Assembly (NCBI GenBank): GCA_916613615.1
Contig: OU744721.1
Coordinates: forward strand, 83,085,060-83,149,059
Length of the DNA: 64,000 nucleotides
Reading direction: 5' to 3'
Source of the DNA: Steromphala cineraria
Lineage: Eukaryota > Mollusca > Gastropoda > Trochida > Trochidae
Below the pieces are notes generated by a model that was given only the letters and a program-made list of their open reading frames with translations, searched no databases and was not told the DNA's origin. Positions 11,651 to 23,000 of this stretch are shown one piece after another. Position numbers and translations under genes: made by a program. Position 1 is the stretch's first letter. Each line of letters starts with the position of its first letter.

Positions 11651-13133
11651 GTTCTTCACTATTCAGAGACAGTTTTTCTTTCGATGTGTTGCCTTTCTTT
11701 TAACATAAGATTTATAAGCATGGGAAGAATGGAAAAAGCTCCCTCATTTTTATTTTATCCATAATTAAAACCAATGAAATACAAATAATCATGCCAAGAT
11801 TACAATAAATTAAAATAAGTTAACATTTAACTTCTTTTGTTAGTTATCTTATGAAGCGGAATAAGAAACCTAGCTGTACTGATAGATGATATTAATCTTG
11901 AAGGCAGATCTTGAAACAGATCCTCTATAATAGACAGTGATTGTGGTTTGGCTGATTATCTCTAAGAAATATCATTATTCTCAATATCATACACACGATC
12001 CTTCCAAGTGGGCGTCAAGCATTATCTGTAATTTGATTTGTATTAATACAATCCCTCAGAATTAGTGACATTGCTAGTGACATTTACCTGATCTTCTTAG
12101 GACTGGAAATAATGTAAACAGATGTTTTCTGATTCGTGTCGTTGAACTGACGTCACACTCTAGATAAGTAACAAAATTATCATACAAGTGTTTGTCTTAC
12201 AGTGTTTTGACTGTTTTTAAGAGTTTTTATACTTACCCTGATGTAACTAATGGCTGGAATATTGCCCATGCAACATTCAACAATATTATTTCCAATATAT
12301 GAATAAGACCTATCCCGTCATAAAAATGTAAATCAAAAAAATAAATAAATGTTTTTAAGAAATCACCAAAATCAGTTATGAATTCAAGATTAATTTTTGC
12401 AAAAAGATTCAGAGGTGACTTACAAGAAGCTGCATTTTGGTAGTGAACAGCAGGTGAAGTCTACTTATGAAATAAAAATTTTAATAATCAAATTGATTAA
12501 CAATTATGTACAGGGTAGGTAGTAATTCAAAGCAAAGGAAATAGCTATAAGAATTCAAACTTATTTTTATTGATAATGTCTTTGATTAGACAGTCTTTAA
12601 TTTCCTATAAAACAATAGTCTCAAATTCCTACAATACTTTGTTTTCAATTTCTGAATGGTATATGAAAAGAATGTGGAAAAAAATCCATCATCAAATCAG
12701 AGGAATTAAGATGATACCAAATTATTACTGATATATTCTGCATTGATTTTAGACAGAACTTGCCTTCAGGAAAGTGTATATTAATAGTTAAGCAGGTTTT
12801 TAACGGTAAACACACCTGAGGGTTTATCAATCTAATTATCAACATTGAAACCTTGCATCGAAGATTTTACTCATTTCTTCATAATAGAAGAAACTCTGCG
12901 ATAAGGTTCTGTATTTCAAATTTCAAATGTGTATGAGATGGAAAGCAATTTAACTGAACCCATTTTGCTGTGTCAGATGAAATTGAAATAAAATTGTCCT
13001 CTAGGAGTGTCAACAAGGATCAAATATCTCTCAATTACCCCAGTAAGAATGATTCTGCTGCAAATCTCACTCAGTGGCATCCTCTAATTTTATTGATCGC
13101 TGGGAGAGAGATTAAGAGTGGGAAGATTCCAGT
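11651..13133. other. No recognised gene
   Basis: AT-rich. Around 12235-12295 there is a weak inverted match to the short CCGCTTGGGCA...ATTCCAG repeat (ctggaatattgcccatgcaac). Nothing else was recognised. Confidence 0.45.
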
Positions 13134-13350
13134 GTGAGTGGTGGTGGCACTGCGTCTCAGAGCAAGTTGTGTGTCTCTAAGAAGCTTACAGTAACAACTA
13201 CCTCCTCTCTGTCTGTCCTGTGTATCAGAGACAGGACTCTAGTAAACACTTCCTCTCAATCTATTGGTGTGCAGAGCTCGCTCTGTGTGACAGCTGAAGA
13301 CTCTATTGAGTTTGATGAGCAGAATATCTCTCAGCTGAAGTCAGGTAGTA
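13134..13350 (+). other. Weak candidate exon, serine-rich, unrecognised
   Basis: An open frame of 80 codons has less biased composition than its surroundings (many Ser/Thr/Val/Cys). It ends just after a possible donor (AAGTCAG/GTAGTAAT near 13340). The last 40 bases are also the first unit of the minisatellite that follows, which argues for chance. It could be a non-coding or 5'-leader exon. No protein family is suggested. Confidence 0.15.
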
Positions 13351-13985
13351 ATAATCTTCTTTCATTACACTGTTAATATAATATTATGCTTATCTTGTAA
13401 GTTAAGTCATCTGTGTTTTGTGATTGTCATACTGTAAGAGTTTTCATGAGCAGAATATCTCTTAGCTGAAGTCAGGTAGAAATATCTCTACTTGCATTAC
13501 ATTGTTATGTGCTTACCCTACTGTGTTATAAGGTCCTATGGATGAGTCTGGAGTGGATGAGGTATCTTATAAGTTCAGTTATCTGTGTTTTGTTATTGTC
13601 AGAGTTTTCATGAGCACAATATCTCCAGCTGAAGTCGAGTAGAACTATCTTTCATTACATTGTTATATGTTTACTCAACTGTGTTATAAGGACTGGTTCT
13701 GTGGATAAGTTTGAGTGGATGGGGTATCTTATAAGTTCAGTCATCTGTGTTTTCTGATTGTCAAATTGAAAGTTTCGATGAGCAGAATATATCTCAGCTT
13801 AAGTCTGGTAGAAATATTTCTACTTTCATGACACTGTTATCTGTTGCTTATCCAACTGTGTTATAAGGTCCTAAGGTGATAAGTTTGGAGTATCTTATTA
13901 GTTCAGTCATCTGTGTTTAGTGATTGTCAAAGGATAAGAGTTTTGATGAGCAGAATATCTCTCAGCAGAAGTCAGTAAAAAATAT
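13300..13985. repeat. Degenerate tandem repeat, about 130-170 bp unit, five copies
   Basis: A block containing GATGAGCAGAATATCTC and CAGCTGAAGTCAGG recurs near 13313, 13447, 13608, 13777 and 13943. Each is followed by TTTCATTACAxTGTTAT and TGTGTTATAAGGxCCT. Spacing varies from about 130 to 170 bp and copies differ by point changes and small indels, so the array is old. Confidence 0.85.
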
Positions 13986-14400
13986 CTCTATTTTATTGTG
14001 TCATGAGCTGCTTACTTAACTGTGTTATTAGTTGTTTTGGATGAGTTTGGACTGGGATCATGATGTAAGGTATCCAAGAGGTTGAATGATCCGACTTTAG
14101 TGATTGTCAAAGTGTAAAGGTAGGCTTGTATGTGAATCTTAGAACAAATGGGTGAGTAATACAGGTGTGTTCTCAGGTATGAAGGCATTCGACACTTGCA
14201 TATTTGAAGCTCTGTTCTGATATCCAACAACGTGTTAAATAGCTGAAAACTGGCCGACAACATGTTTAAGCCCCACTCACTCACTGATATCCATCCAGTC
14301 TATGCCTTGTGTCAATTGAGATAATTTTCAGACATTTTGGTTTGGCATGTAATGTCTTTTAGAATATATTTTGATTCATGTAGCCTAACACACTGACCAT

Positions 14401-14659
14401 TCTAAGTAAACCTAGCCTCAATATTATCCGTTTCACTCCGATATTGAGTCTAGAAAGGTCTAGTAGAGGGTCGCGTCAGCCGACCTTTCTGCGACCTATG
14501 ACCGTCCAACGTTATACGTGCGAATGCAGACTATTGTGGCTTGGTAAGCTGAGTTCTGATTGGTCAATTCGATACGTTGGCTGACGCGACCCTCTACTAG
14601 GCCTTTCTAGACTCAGTATAGAAGTGAAACGAATAATATTGAGGCTAGGTTTACTTAGA
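14401..14659. mobile_element. Foldback MITE with about 80-bp terminal inverted repeats
   Basis: The left arm starts TCTAAGTAAACCTAGCCTCA at 14401. The right arm, read on the other strand from 14659, begins with the same 20 bases, and the two arms match with only a few differences for about 80 bp. They include CTAGTAGAGGGTCGCGTCAG in both arms. The loop is about 100 bp and non-coding. No clear target duplication was identified. The high arm identity implies a fairly young element or gene-conversion-maintained arms. Confidence 0.9.
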
Positions 14660-14793
14660 CTGACAGACTGACCTTTCATCAAGGTGCTGGCCCATTGCTT
14701 GAGTTATTTCATTGGCTGGTCATATGTAGAGAAATATAAGACATATCAGGGTATTGTTGGAACTTTGTTGGTGAAGATGGGATATCTGAATAT

Positions 14794-15450
14794 CCCTTAA
14801 TCCAGTGCTCCAGATAATTTTTCGACCTATTGAGTATTTACTCCCTGTTTTAAAAACAATTGAGTAAACTTGATTTTGAGAGAGTACAGAGTGAAATTGT
14901 ACTCCTCAGATTTCTGGCAATTGGGTATTTTTGTTTAAAATTTAGATTGTACACTCACAATTCTTCATGACTGGGTTATGTTCTACCAAGATAATTGTGT
15001 TATTATCTTAATTGTATATTGAACATGTTGAAAACAATGAATGTAGTTATTCAATCTTGTAATGTCTTTTGATTGTTCCTGAATTTAAATGTTCCAGTAA
15101 AACAACTAAAATTAATGAGGAGGCATCGCTTATACAAACAAGCACTACTGTAGAGTTTTATGAGCTCCTTACTCATCTGGATACCCCGCAACTTAATACA
15201 ACAGATAGGCATCGGTTTACATGTCAAACACACATGTAGAGCTTTGATAACCATTCGAGACAAATTTATGCGTCAGTACGCAAGATTTTACAAACTATTG
15301 CGTACAGTACGCATGGTATTTTGATTCTTTTGGGTTTTAAGGAAATTGTCTGCGTATCTGTACTCTCAGTTTTCTTATCAATTACGTTTTCAACGGTTTT
15401 AGTGCGTAAAATACGCAGATACGCAGCTTATCTGGAGCACTGCCCTTAAT
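14794..15450. mobile_element. Non-autonomous hAT element with perfect 8-bp target duplication
   Basis: CAGTGCTCCAGATAA (14803-14817) and its exact complement TTATCTGGAGCACTG (15428-15442) are terminal inverted repeats. They are flanked by identical 8-bp sequences CCCTTAAT (14794-14801 and 15443-15450). A CAGTG start and an 8-bp duplication are hallmarks of hAT. The roughly 640-bp interior encodes no transposase. It has repeated GCGTA/TACGC motifs near both ends (15270-15320 and 15400-15425) that could be transposase-binding subterminal repeats. Confidence 0.92.
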
Positions 15451-18400
15451 TCAACTTCAACCTGTAACTTAAAAGCTATTTAAGTGTATGTGAAGCCCGT
15501 CAAGCAGAATGAAAGTTACACTAAAGACGAAAAAATATGAACACTTAGTAAATATTTCACCAAGTTAGGCAAGTGTGGTTTCCATGGAAACTGGTTAAAA
15601 TAGATAAGGTTGTTAACTTAATTCACCCAAATTCAAATCAAAAGATAGAAATTTTGATATAATCAAGTCTGCTTGGCTAGTATTATCTTAGGCTAAGATC
15701 TTGATCGAATAGATATGGCGTCTAATCCTAACGGATTAATCCTAATCATTTAGAATGTGTAGGAAGGCTGTTACTGCTGACTGTATGAAGCTTGATGTAG
15801 GCCAAGGTATTGTGTTGTCACATGTCAGGTGTCCCTTGTCTGAAGTGTGTACACTGTACAGGCTAGCTTTATGATGACAGTTGTTGACAGTTTATTATCA
15901 GTTTATTAACCTTAGACTAGAAGGCCGCTCTTAGCTAAGATCAGTTGTGTACCACATGAATAAGCAAGTAGAAAGTGAATAAAAGTAAAACTTGTTGTGA
16001 TTCGTTTGACAAAGATTGTTGGTTTACGGTCGTTTTGACCTCAAAACCTTTCTTGTAAGTATAATATTCAAGAGTTTTGTTGTGAAACTTGAAAGTAAAC
16101 AAATGCTTACATTGAGCTAAGAATAATTTCATTGTAGAAGTATGCTGAGCAAGTTTTGGAAAGAGGTTGGGTCATACAGAAAATCTGTATTGCAAAGATA
16201 GAATTAATAGTGTTTGCTGAATATTTTGAGAGAATTAATAGTGTTTATTGAATATTTTGAGAGATGTTCTGAGCAGATATTGTTATTTTTTCTAGAGCTA
16301 GTAAAGGAATGCCTGCATGAGAGAAGATAATTCTCTGTTGTCGTTGAGCCCGAGAACAACAGTTTGATTGGTTTGTTTAGCTCAATCCTGTCAACAGGCT
16401 GTGGGTGAAGTGTATGAAGATCAGCTTGCCAGATGTGAAGTATTTGTAGTCCAGTCTATTCCAAACATGTACGAGAAATGAGCTCTGCATTGTATTGATG
16501 GTCTATTATTATCCACTGCCTCTGCAAGCAGGGGTTTGTAGCAAGATTATTGTGTTGCTTGGGCCTCCGTTAGTATTGCTTATTGCTTCCATTATGAAGC
16601 TACTCTTTCATTTTAAGGAAGTGTTAGAAATATTTTTTCAAACAGTGCTTGTGGTTTTTAAGCAATTATGAACTCTTTAAATAATGGGATCAAAATGCAT
16701 TGTCTCCTTCACTTTGATTTATAAGCAATATGGTGGCAATAACAGGTGACGGGTCAGTAAACAGCTCTACAGGGGCCAGGCTTTCCATGTATCCTACAGA
16801 GAGACATTTAGTCTACAGCTCAGCAGTTTTATGTCAAGTTTGTTCATAAGATTGTTAAATGACCTTGAAGCATCTTCTGTTTAGAAAGGGTTGTTATTTT
16901 GCCTGGAATCATGGTATTTGCAGTGTTGTTTGTAAGATCTTCAGGGATTTAGGATTATAACATCAGCTGTCACAGCCCTTCCATTAAATCATTACCAATA
17001 CACAGCTAGCTAAGTGAACAACATCAATACTTTGAGTCTCTCAAACTCTCTCCCTTTTCAATACTTTTTTAGGCAATTAGAGAGTCTCTTATGAAATTTT
17101 AATTCAATCAATTTGTAATCAATCAATGTCAGGTCAAAATTTCCTTTTTCATTAAGTTAAAAATTCACCGATTTTTAGGCATTTTTCATGAAATCAGATT
17201 GCTGATGCAGTTTGTGACTATATGTTTGTAAGAGACTAGACAGTCAGTCTAGGTAGGTAATGATGCTAGACACAGGAAGATAATCCTCGTAATGCACTAT
17301 CTGCTAGCGTATACACAGACAAGACGGAGCTCAGGTGTGTTCTATGTTATTTCAGTTTTTTTACATTAACTCTCTGCAAAGTATCAGATGAACGTAGGAA
17401 TGTCAATTACAATGGCTGATGTATCCTTTCCCTTCCTCCACAAGCACAATTAGGAGTGTTTCAGCTTGAGGTTGTTTGAAGACATTTTCCAGTAATTGGC
17501 CTTCAGCTTATGATATGATATGCAATTGAAAAATGTGATTACCCGGTAATCAGAAATTCAATTTCTTCAAGATACTGATTTATTTTGTACATTGAACAGT
17601 GACATAGTCATTTTTTTCTGAAATGAGAAAAGTGATTTATTTCAACAAAGCGTCATGTTCGTTTCATCTTGTATGGACCTCTGTTACATCTATGATTTCT
17701 CTTTTTTTTTGTTAAAAGTATATTTATAACTGATATTTAAACAAACAAAACATATGGCAGTCTATTTTAATCTACTAGTAAATCTCTGTTGGCCGCCAGG
17801 CTTATTAACACTCATACCTACTCCTCAAGATGATCATAATGTTCACACAAACATTTCCGTCGTATGTCTATTTTTATCATGTCATTATCAGCACTGGCTG
17901 TCCCTCATTTGGCCAACTTGTACAAACCACTCGAAGACATCATATAGATGCTTTAACAAATTCTCAGTTCCTGCTACTTCAAGATTAGTCGGGCCAAAAA
18001 AATAAATCCCTGTTGTTTTTGTTGTAATTTGACATGTAGCACACATTTGCTTATGGGAGTTCAGCATATAGATATAGACATAATAGGTCATGATTAAGGA
18101 TAATAACTAATAAGTGTCCTTTGATGTTTTAAAATTTTTATCAACAAGCTAAATGAGGAAAGCAAATTTGAAATAATTTGATTTGTGAGTTTACTTAACA
18201 TTATATATATAGTTAAAGGAACTTTGTAGTCTTGTGTTTTAAGTGAATTACCAGAAATGAACATATGTGATCGTTGATTGTGAATGAGCCTGAGTTGCTT
18301 CCATATTCTCATTTTCTGACATTACGTGCAGTGTTATTACTAGTTTATTGTCTTGATATAACACAACAGTATCCTCACAGGTAGACAGGAACTGATTATC

Positions 18401-19913
18401 CCAGACAATTGCCGGATTCTCCAGGTCACACTGCTGTAAGTTATTACAGTCCATTAGAGATAGACAGTTTCACCCCATTATCTAACAACCCCTGGCATAT
18501 CCATGCGGTGGAGATGCGATAGTGGTAGATTTGTATGCTGACATTCTCTCGGAGCTACGGTAGGTGCTCTAATAATGGCGGATGTTGTGTCAAACCTGCG
18601 GGATTGATGGAGAGCTCAGTCAGTAATTATAACAGCTACCAATTGTTCTCAAGCAGTCTCTTCCCTCAAATCAATATCGTTCTAACAGAGCTTTTTGTCC
18701 TTGCGTAGGTCTAGAGAGACTTGTTTTTCAAAGAATGGACCTGATTAAAGATAGAAGAACTTTCTCTGCTAATGTTCTGGGAGTCTTTCTTTAACCAGTG
18801 AATCCATATGTGTTTTATGTATGATGTACTGTGAATGGCAACTCAGAATGGTTTTGTACTTATTTGTTTTAGAGGCGTTAGTATGGAAACAATTGTATGT
18901 TAATGATAGTTATGATAATAATATATTAGATATTTATTAGGTGCACAATTCCATGCTCAAGGCACTTAGTAACCAATGTTGTTACTTTGGTCTAGAAAAG
19001 GTGGCATATTTGTCACCACAAACAAGGTTTTTGCCAGGTACCCATTTTCTGCTTGGTTGTTTGAATAAAGTATCTTGCCTTATGTGACAGCACAAATCTG
19101 CCAAGAAACTAACTGAACAAGAAAACAGTATTCTTTAATGGCATTTTGATTTATACCGAGACTTCCCTTTTGTGCAATTCATCAGATGGAAACTTATCAT
19201 ACTGGACTATCAACTTGAAGAGTGCCTGTGATGTTCAGTTGTAGCTGAGTCAGACTTGATAGAATCCAGACTTATTTTATCCTGGTCATGGAGTCTCTCT
19301 TGCTAATTATCACTGTTTGTAAGGTGAACTTTCCTGATTGATTCCTGTGAGACCTGCAATCCTTCCTCTTCCTCATCTTGTCCCTGATGTTGCCGGCTGT
19401 ATTGACATCATAGTCTGCGTGACAAATGAGGTTTAGCTGCACTACTTTCATTTCATCGACAAAGTCCATTACAATAGAATGTTTGCATGGTTTTGAATAC
19501 TCCTTGAAAGATCATGTCACTACTGTAGTCCCATGTGGTCCATAAAGATCAGGCGAATCTTTACGGATATATCTTTCACCTTTTACCTCTACGAAACAAA
19601 TAACAAACACATTTTTAAGCCTGACTTCTGGCTTATAGGAGTGAAAAGGTATATAACAGCGTTAAAAAAGTATAGCCCACCCACCAGTCCTTAAACTGGC
19701 TACTTTTTGCCAGGACTGGTTTCTTTTTGGTCCGGATTTTCAGGACAGGCTAGGTTTCCAATCGATTTGATATTTACGAGAACTGTACTAGAAATAACAG
19801 TAATCTGTTTCTTAGTTTGATACATAGATGACTTTACTCACTAAGTAATAAAATGGAATCGACACTTATGCCATGTGTTTGTTGAATGTTAATCCTTTTC
19901 TTTGTGTTTCCAG
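15451..19913. other. No recognised gene; upstream region of the CARHSP1-like gene
   Basis: 4.5 kb with no confident exon. 16200-16263 is a small imperfect duplication of GAATTAATAGTGTTT. A weak stem (ACCAGTCCT...AGGACTGGT) lies near 19684-19721. Because coding exon 1 of the downstream gene is preceded by a splice acceptor at 19912-19913, at least one 5' untranslated exon and the promoter should lie in or before this stretch. I cannot place them. Confidence 0.45.
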
Positions 19914-20063
19914 TTGAAGGACAGGAAGGATGAGTTCCCAAAAGAAACTCCCTGATGTGCAGGCGATGAATAACGACATCATCAGTGGCTCGCCACCTCA
20001 TTCACACCCCCACTTTCTCATCCCCAGCCCTATCCCCACTCGCAGATCTAGGACGTACTCTGC
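19914..20063 (+). CDS. CARHSP1: CARHSP1-like exon 1 of the coding part (16 nt leader + residues 1-44)
   Basis: The acceptor CTTTGTGTTTCCAG ends at 19913 and the ATG is at 19930 in context GGAAGGATGAG. The exon encodes the variable, disordered N-terminal head and ends in phase 2 at donor GTAAGT (20064). Confidence 0.9.
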
Positions 20064-23000
20064 GTAAGTATTGTGAAATATTTTAATAAGGATTTGATAC
20101 CAGCCCATTTGCAGAACCAGGACATATTTTCTTGAGTATGGTAGAACACATTTATAAAGACTGATTATCCAGCCCAACTCAAACTACAAAATAATTCTGA
20201 AAAGGCCCTTCTGAAAAAATAAAGTTTAAAAGATAAACAACTCATCTAGCCAGGCTGACCGCGTTACATGACTTTGCCAAAGTACTATAGATCATCAGGA
20301 CTACAATTTTGAAACAATTCTTCAAAGTCACATCTCATAACAAAGTTTAATGGATACACAACATTTCTTATGAAAAGACTCATTTCGATAAAGAGCTTGA
20401 CTGGCCGAGAACTTGATTTTAGTTTCTGTCTCAATCTTCTGAAATGCTTATTAAAAAGGGTAGGTCATTAAGGTCCAGTGCAAACTGCATTGCACATTGA
20501 AGTTCACCAACATCAGATTTAAGTCGCCAGATGGATTGATTGACTAATTTTTTATTTTTTATTTTTTTTAAATTTTTTATTGACTATGTCAGTGTACAGA
20601 CTCTTTCTTTAACTGAAGAGGATTGTAATTTTGTAGAGTTGATGATCCTATGACTTCTCAAATGGTGATCGATGACCATTTGTAAAGTAAATTATCGATA
20701 GCCTGATGAGCTACATAGATAGTGTACGCATTGTAAAATAATTAGCAGCCCCGTCTAAGGATGGGGCTGCTATCAGTTTTAGTGAAGTTTCCATCGCCGC
20801 CGCCGCCGCACTCGTACTACTAGCTATAACTTTTTTCTACTAAGCTTTCCAGAACTCTTATTCATACCTTATTACTCAAACCTCGGGGGAACGATTTTGA
20901 CATGTTCACTGTCAAGGTCAAAGTTCAAGGTCACGAGATATGTATTCACTCTAAGAATTCCTTGTAAACGCGATAACTTGAAAAGTTTTTGTGCTATGAA
21001 GCTCTAACCTGGTATATATCATCCTTAGAAAAGTAAAACAATTTGAAAAGGTTTCGGCTACAATCCGTCAAAGGTCAAGGTCACAGCAAGGTCATGACTT
21101 AAGCATGTTTTAGCGAAAATGCTTTATTTTAACTATGAACACTTTTAATCAATACATGATTGTTATACTCAATAAAAAGTGTTCAATGATCGTGTAAACT
21201 TGAAGGTCAAAGGTCAAGGTCATGAGATATGAGTTATTGCAATACCTTGTAAACACAATAACTTGAAAAGTTTTTGTGCTATGAAGTTTAGATTTTGTAT
21301 ATATTATCTCTTGAGAAGTACAACATTTTCAAAAAGTTTTGGGTACGAACTGTCGAAGGACAAGGTCACAGCAAGGTCAACATATATGGAGAAAATGGAT
21401 TAATTTAATTTTTAACACTTTATTTCATTACAATAATGTTATACTCTATGAAATGTGTTCATTGATTGTGTGACCTTGAGTGTCAAAGGTCAAGGTCACG
21501 AGAAAATTCCCAATTTGGTGAGGCCTGTAAAAGGCGGAACAGGGTAAGGCGAAAGTTCCGGGGCTGCTCTGCTTTTGCAGTATCCCGCAAACGCTAATCT
21601 AGTTTGAATAAGGATCTCAAACTTTGTGCTGTCTCAGCAAACCAGCACTGATTCTACCTATAGTTTGTTTTTTTGGGTCAAGTTTTAAGGATTCCATCCA
21701 AAGCCAAAATTGCAGAACCATGCCAAGTTCTATTATTGTGTAAATCCATCCTTTCTTTATTCGTCTATCATACTAGTAGAACTATTAAGAATCATGGTTT
21801 TGCTTTCACAGTAATGTTGTTACCTTACATATTGTGTAAAAAAAACTTAATAAACAAGTATTTTTTATTTTGAGATCACTATGTTTGTTGTAAACTTTTG
21901 TAATATCTTTATGCAATCAAATTTGCTTTATTAATATTTAAAGAACAAAATGCTTTTGCTTAATTATTAAGAAACCATGCACAAAGGATATGGTAATGAG
22001 CTAAATATGAATTACACTATGAATATGAAAGTGATGTATCAAAAGTATGTACTGGTAAGCTAAATAAGCGGAAAGCTCAATGTCATGAGGCCTAGAGAAA
22101 GCCTTTGGCTATGGTACAGAAATACATCGGACATGGCTTGAATGTGATCTTGTTCCCTGATCCCTGTTAGACGAGAGGGTATTGATTAGTAGTTCATAAT
22201 GACGCAGTCAGGGTCACTTTCTCGCTCGTTTATAGCTGATCCACGTGCTAATCACTGTTGCTGTGCCATTGTGGGGATTGAAAGTAGCGCCATATGACCG
22301 TTTGAGACTTGATTTTCTGATTTATCAAACAAGACACATATGTAGGTAGCTGTTGGTTACAGTGCTAGAGTTCCAATTCAAAACAATTGACTGCCCATTA
22401 AACAAGAAACACAACTAAAGAATAATTATATTGGCCACTGGCTAAATATAGGCTATCCGACAATCATCTCTTGAAATTTGTAAGAACAATCAAAAGTTTT
22501 ATAGAAGACTCACAGTGTTTCGTTTTCCTATTTGTTTTGATGATGTTGCTATTGGCTGATGGAAGTTTTGGTTAATAACGAGATAGGAAGGGTGTCCTGA
22601 TTGATCTCAGAATGATAAAGACTTGCATAGTGGACATGGTTCGAAATAGTTGTCTGATTAATGCCAAATAATAGCTTACCAATATGGCCATATGCTGTTA
22701 ATTTTTACAACTAGAACAAGCAAGTAACCATAAGCAATTCAAGAATGTTAATGATAATCTTTGGTTTTACTGTTTTTTGGCAAGATGAAAATAATTTTTA
22801 ACTTATAGTATGTATTGGTTTATTTTGTTACTTATTGATAGAGCTTGAATCTATGATATATTATGTTACAGGTGTGAGCGGGCTGAGAAGGGTCCGGTTC
22901 TGCATGGTATAGTCAAGAACTTCTGTAGACAACGAGGCCACGGCTTCATCACGCCCTCCGACGGTTCAACCCCTTTGTTTGTCCACATCTCAGAGTAAGT

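Noticed and set aside
12150..12170. Further TGACGTCA site, and another near 35733
   Set aside because: Isolated single sites far from any recognised promoter; expected occasionally by chance.
19684..19760. Inverted repeat ACCAGTCCT...AGGACTGGT near CARHSP1 exon 1
   Set aside because: Only a 9-bp stem without flanking duplication or further structure; chance cannot be excluded.
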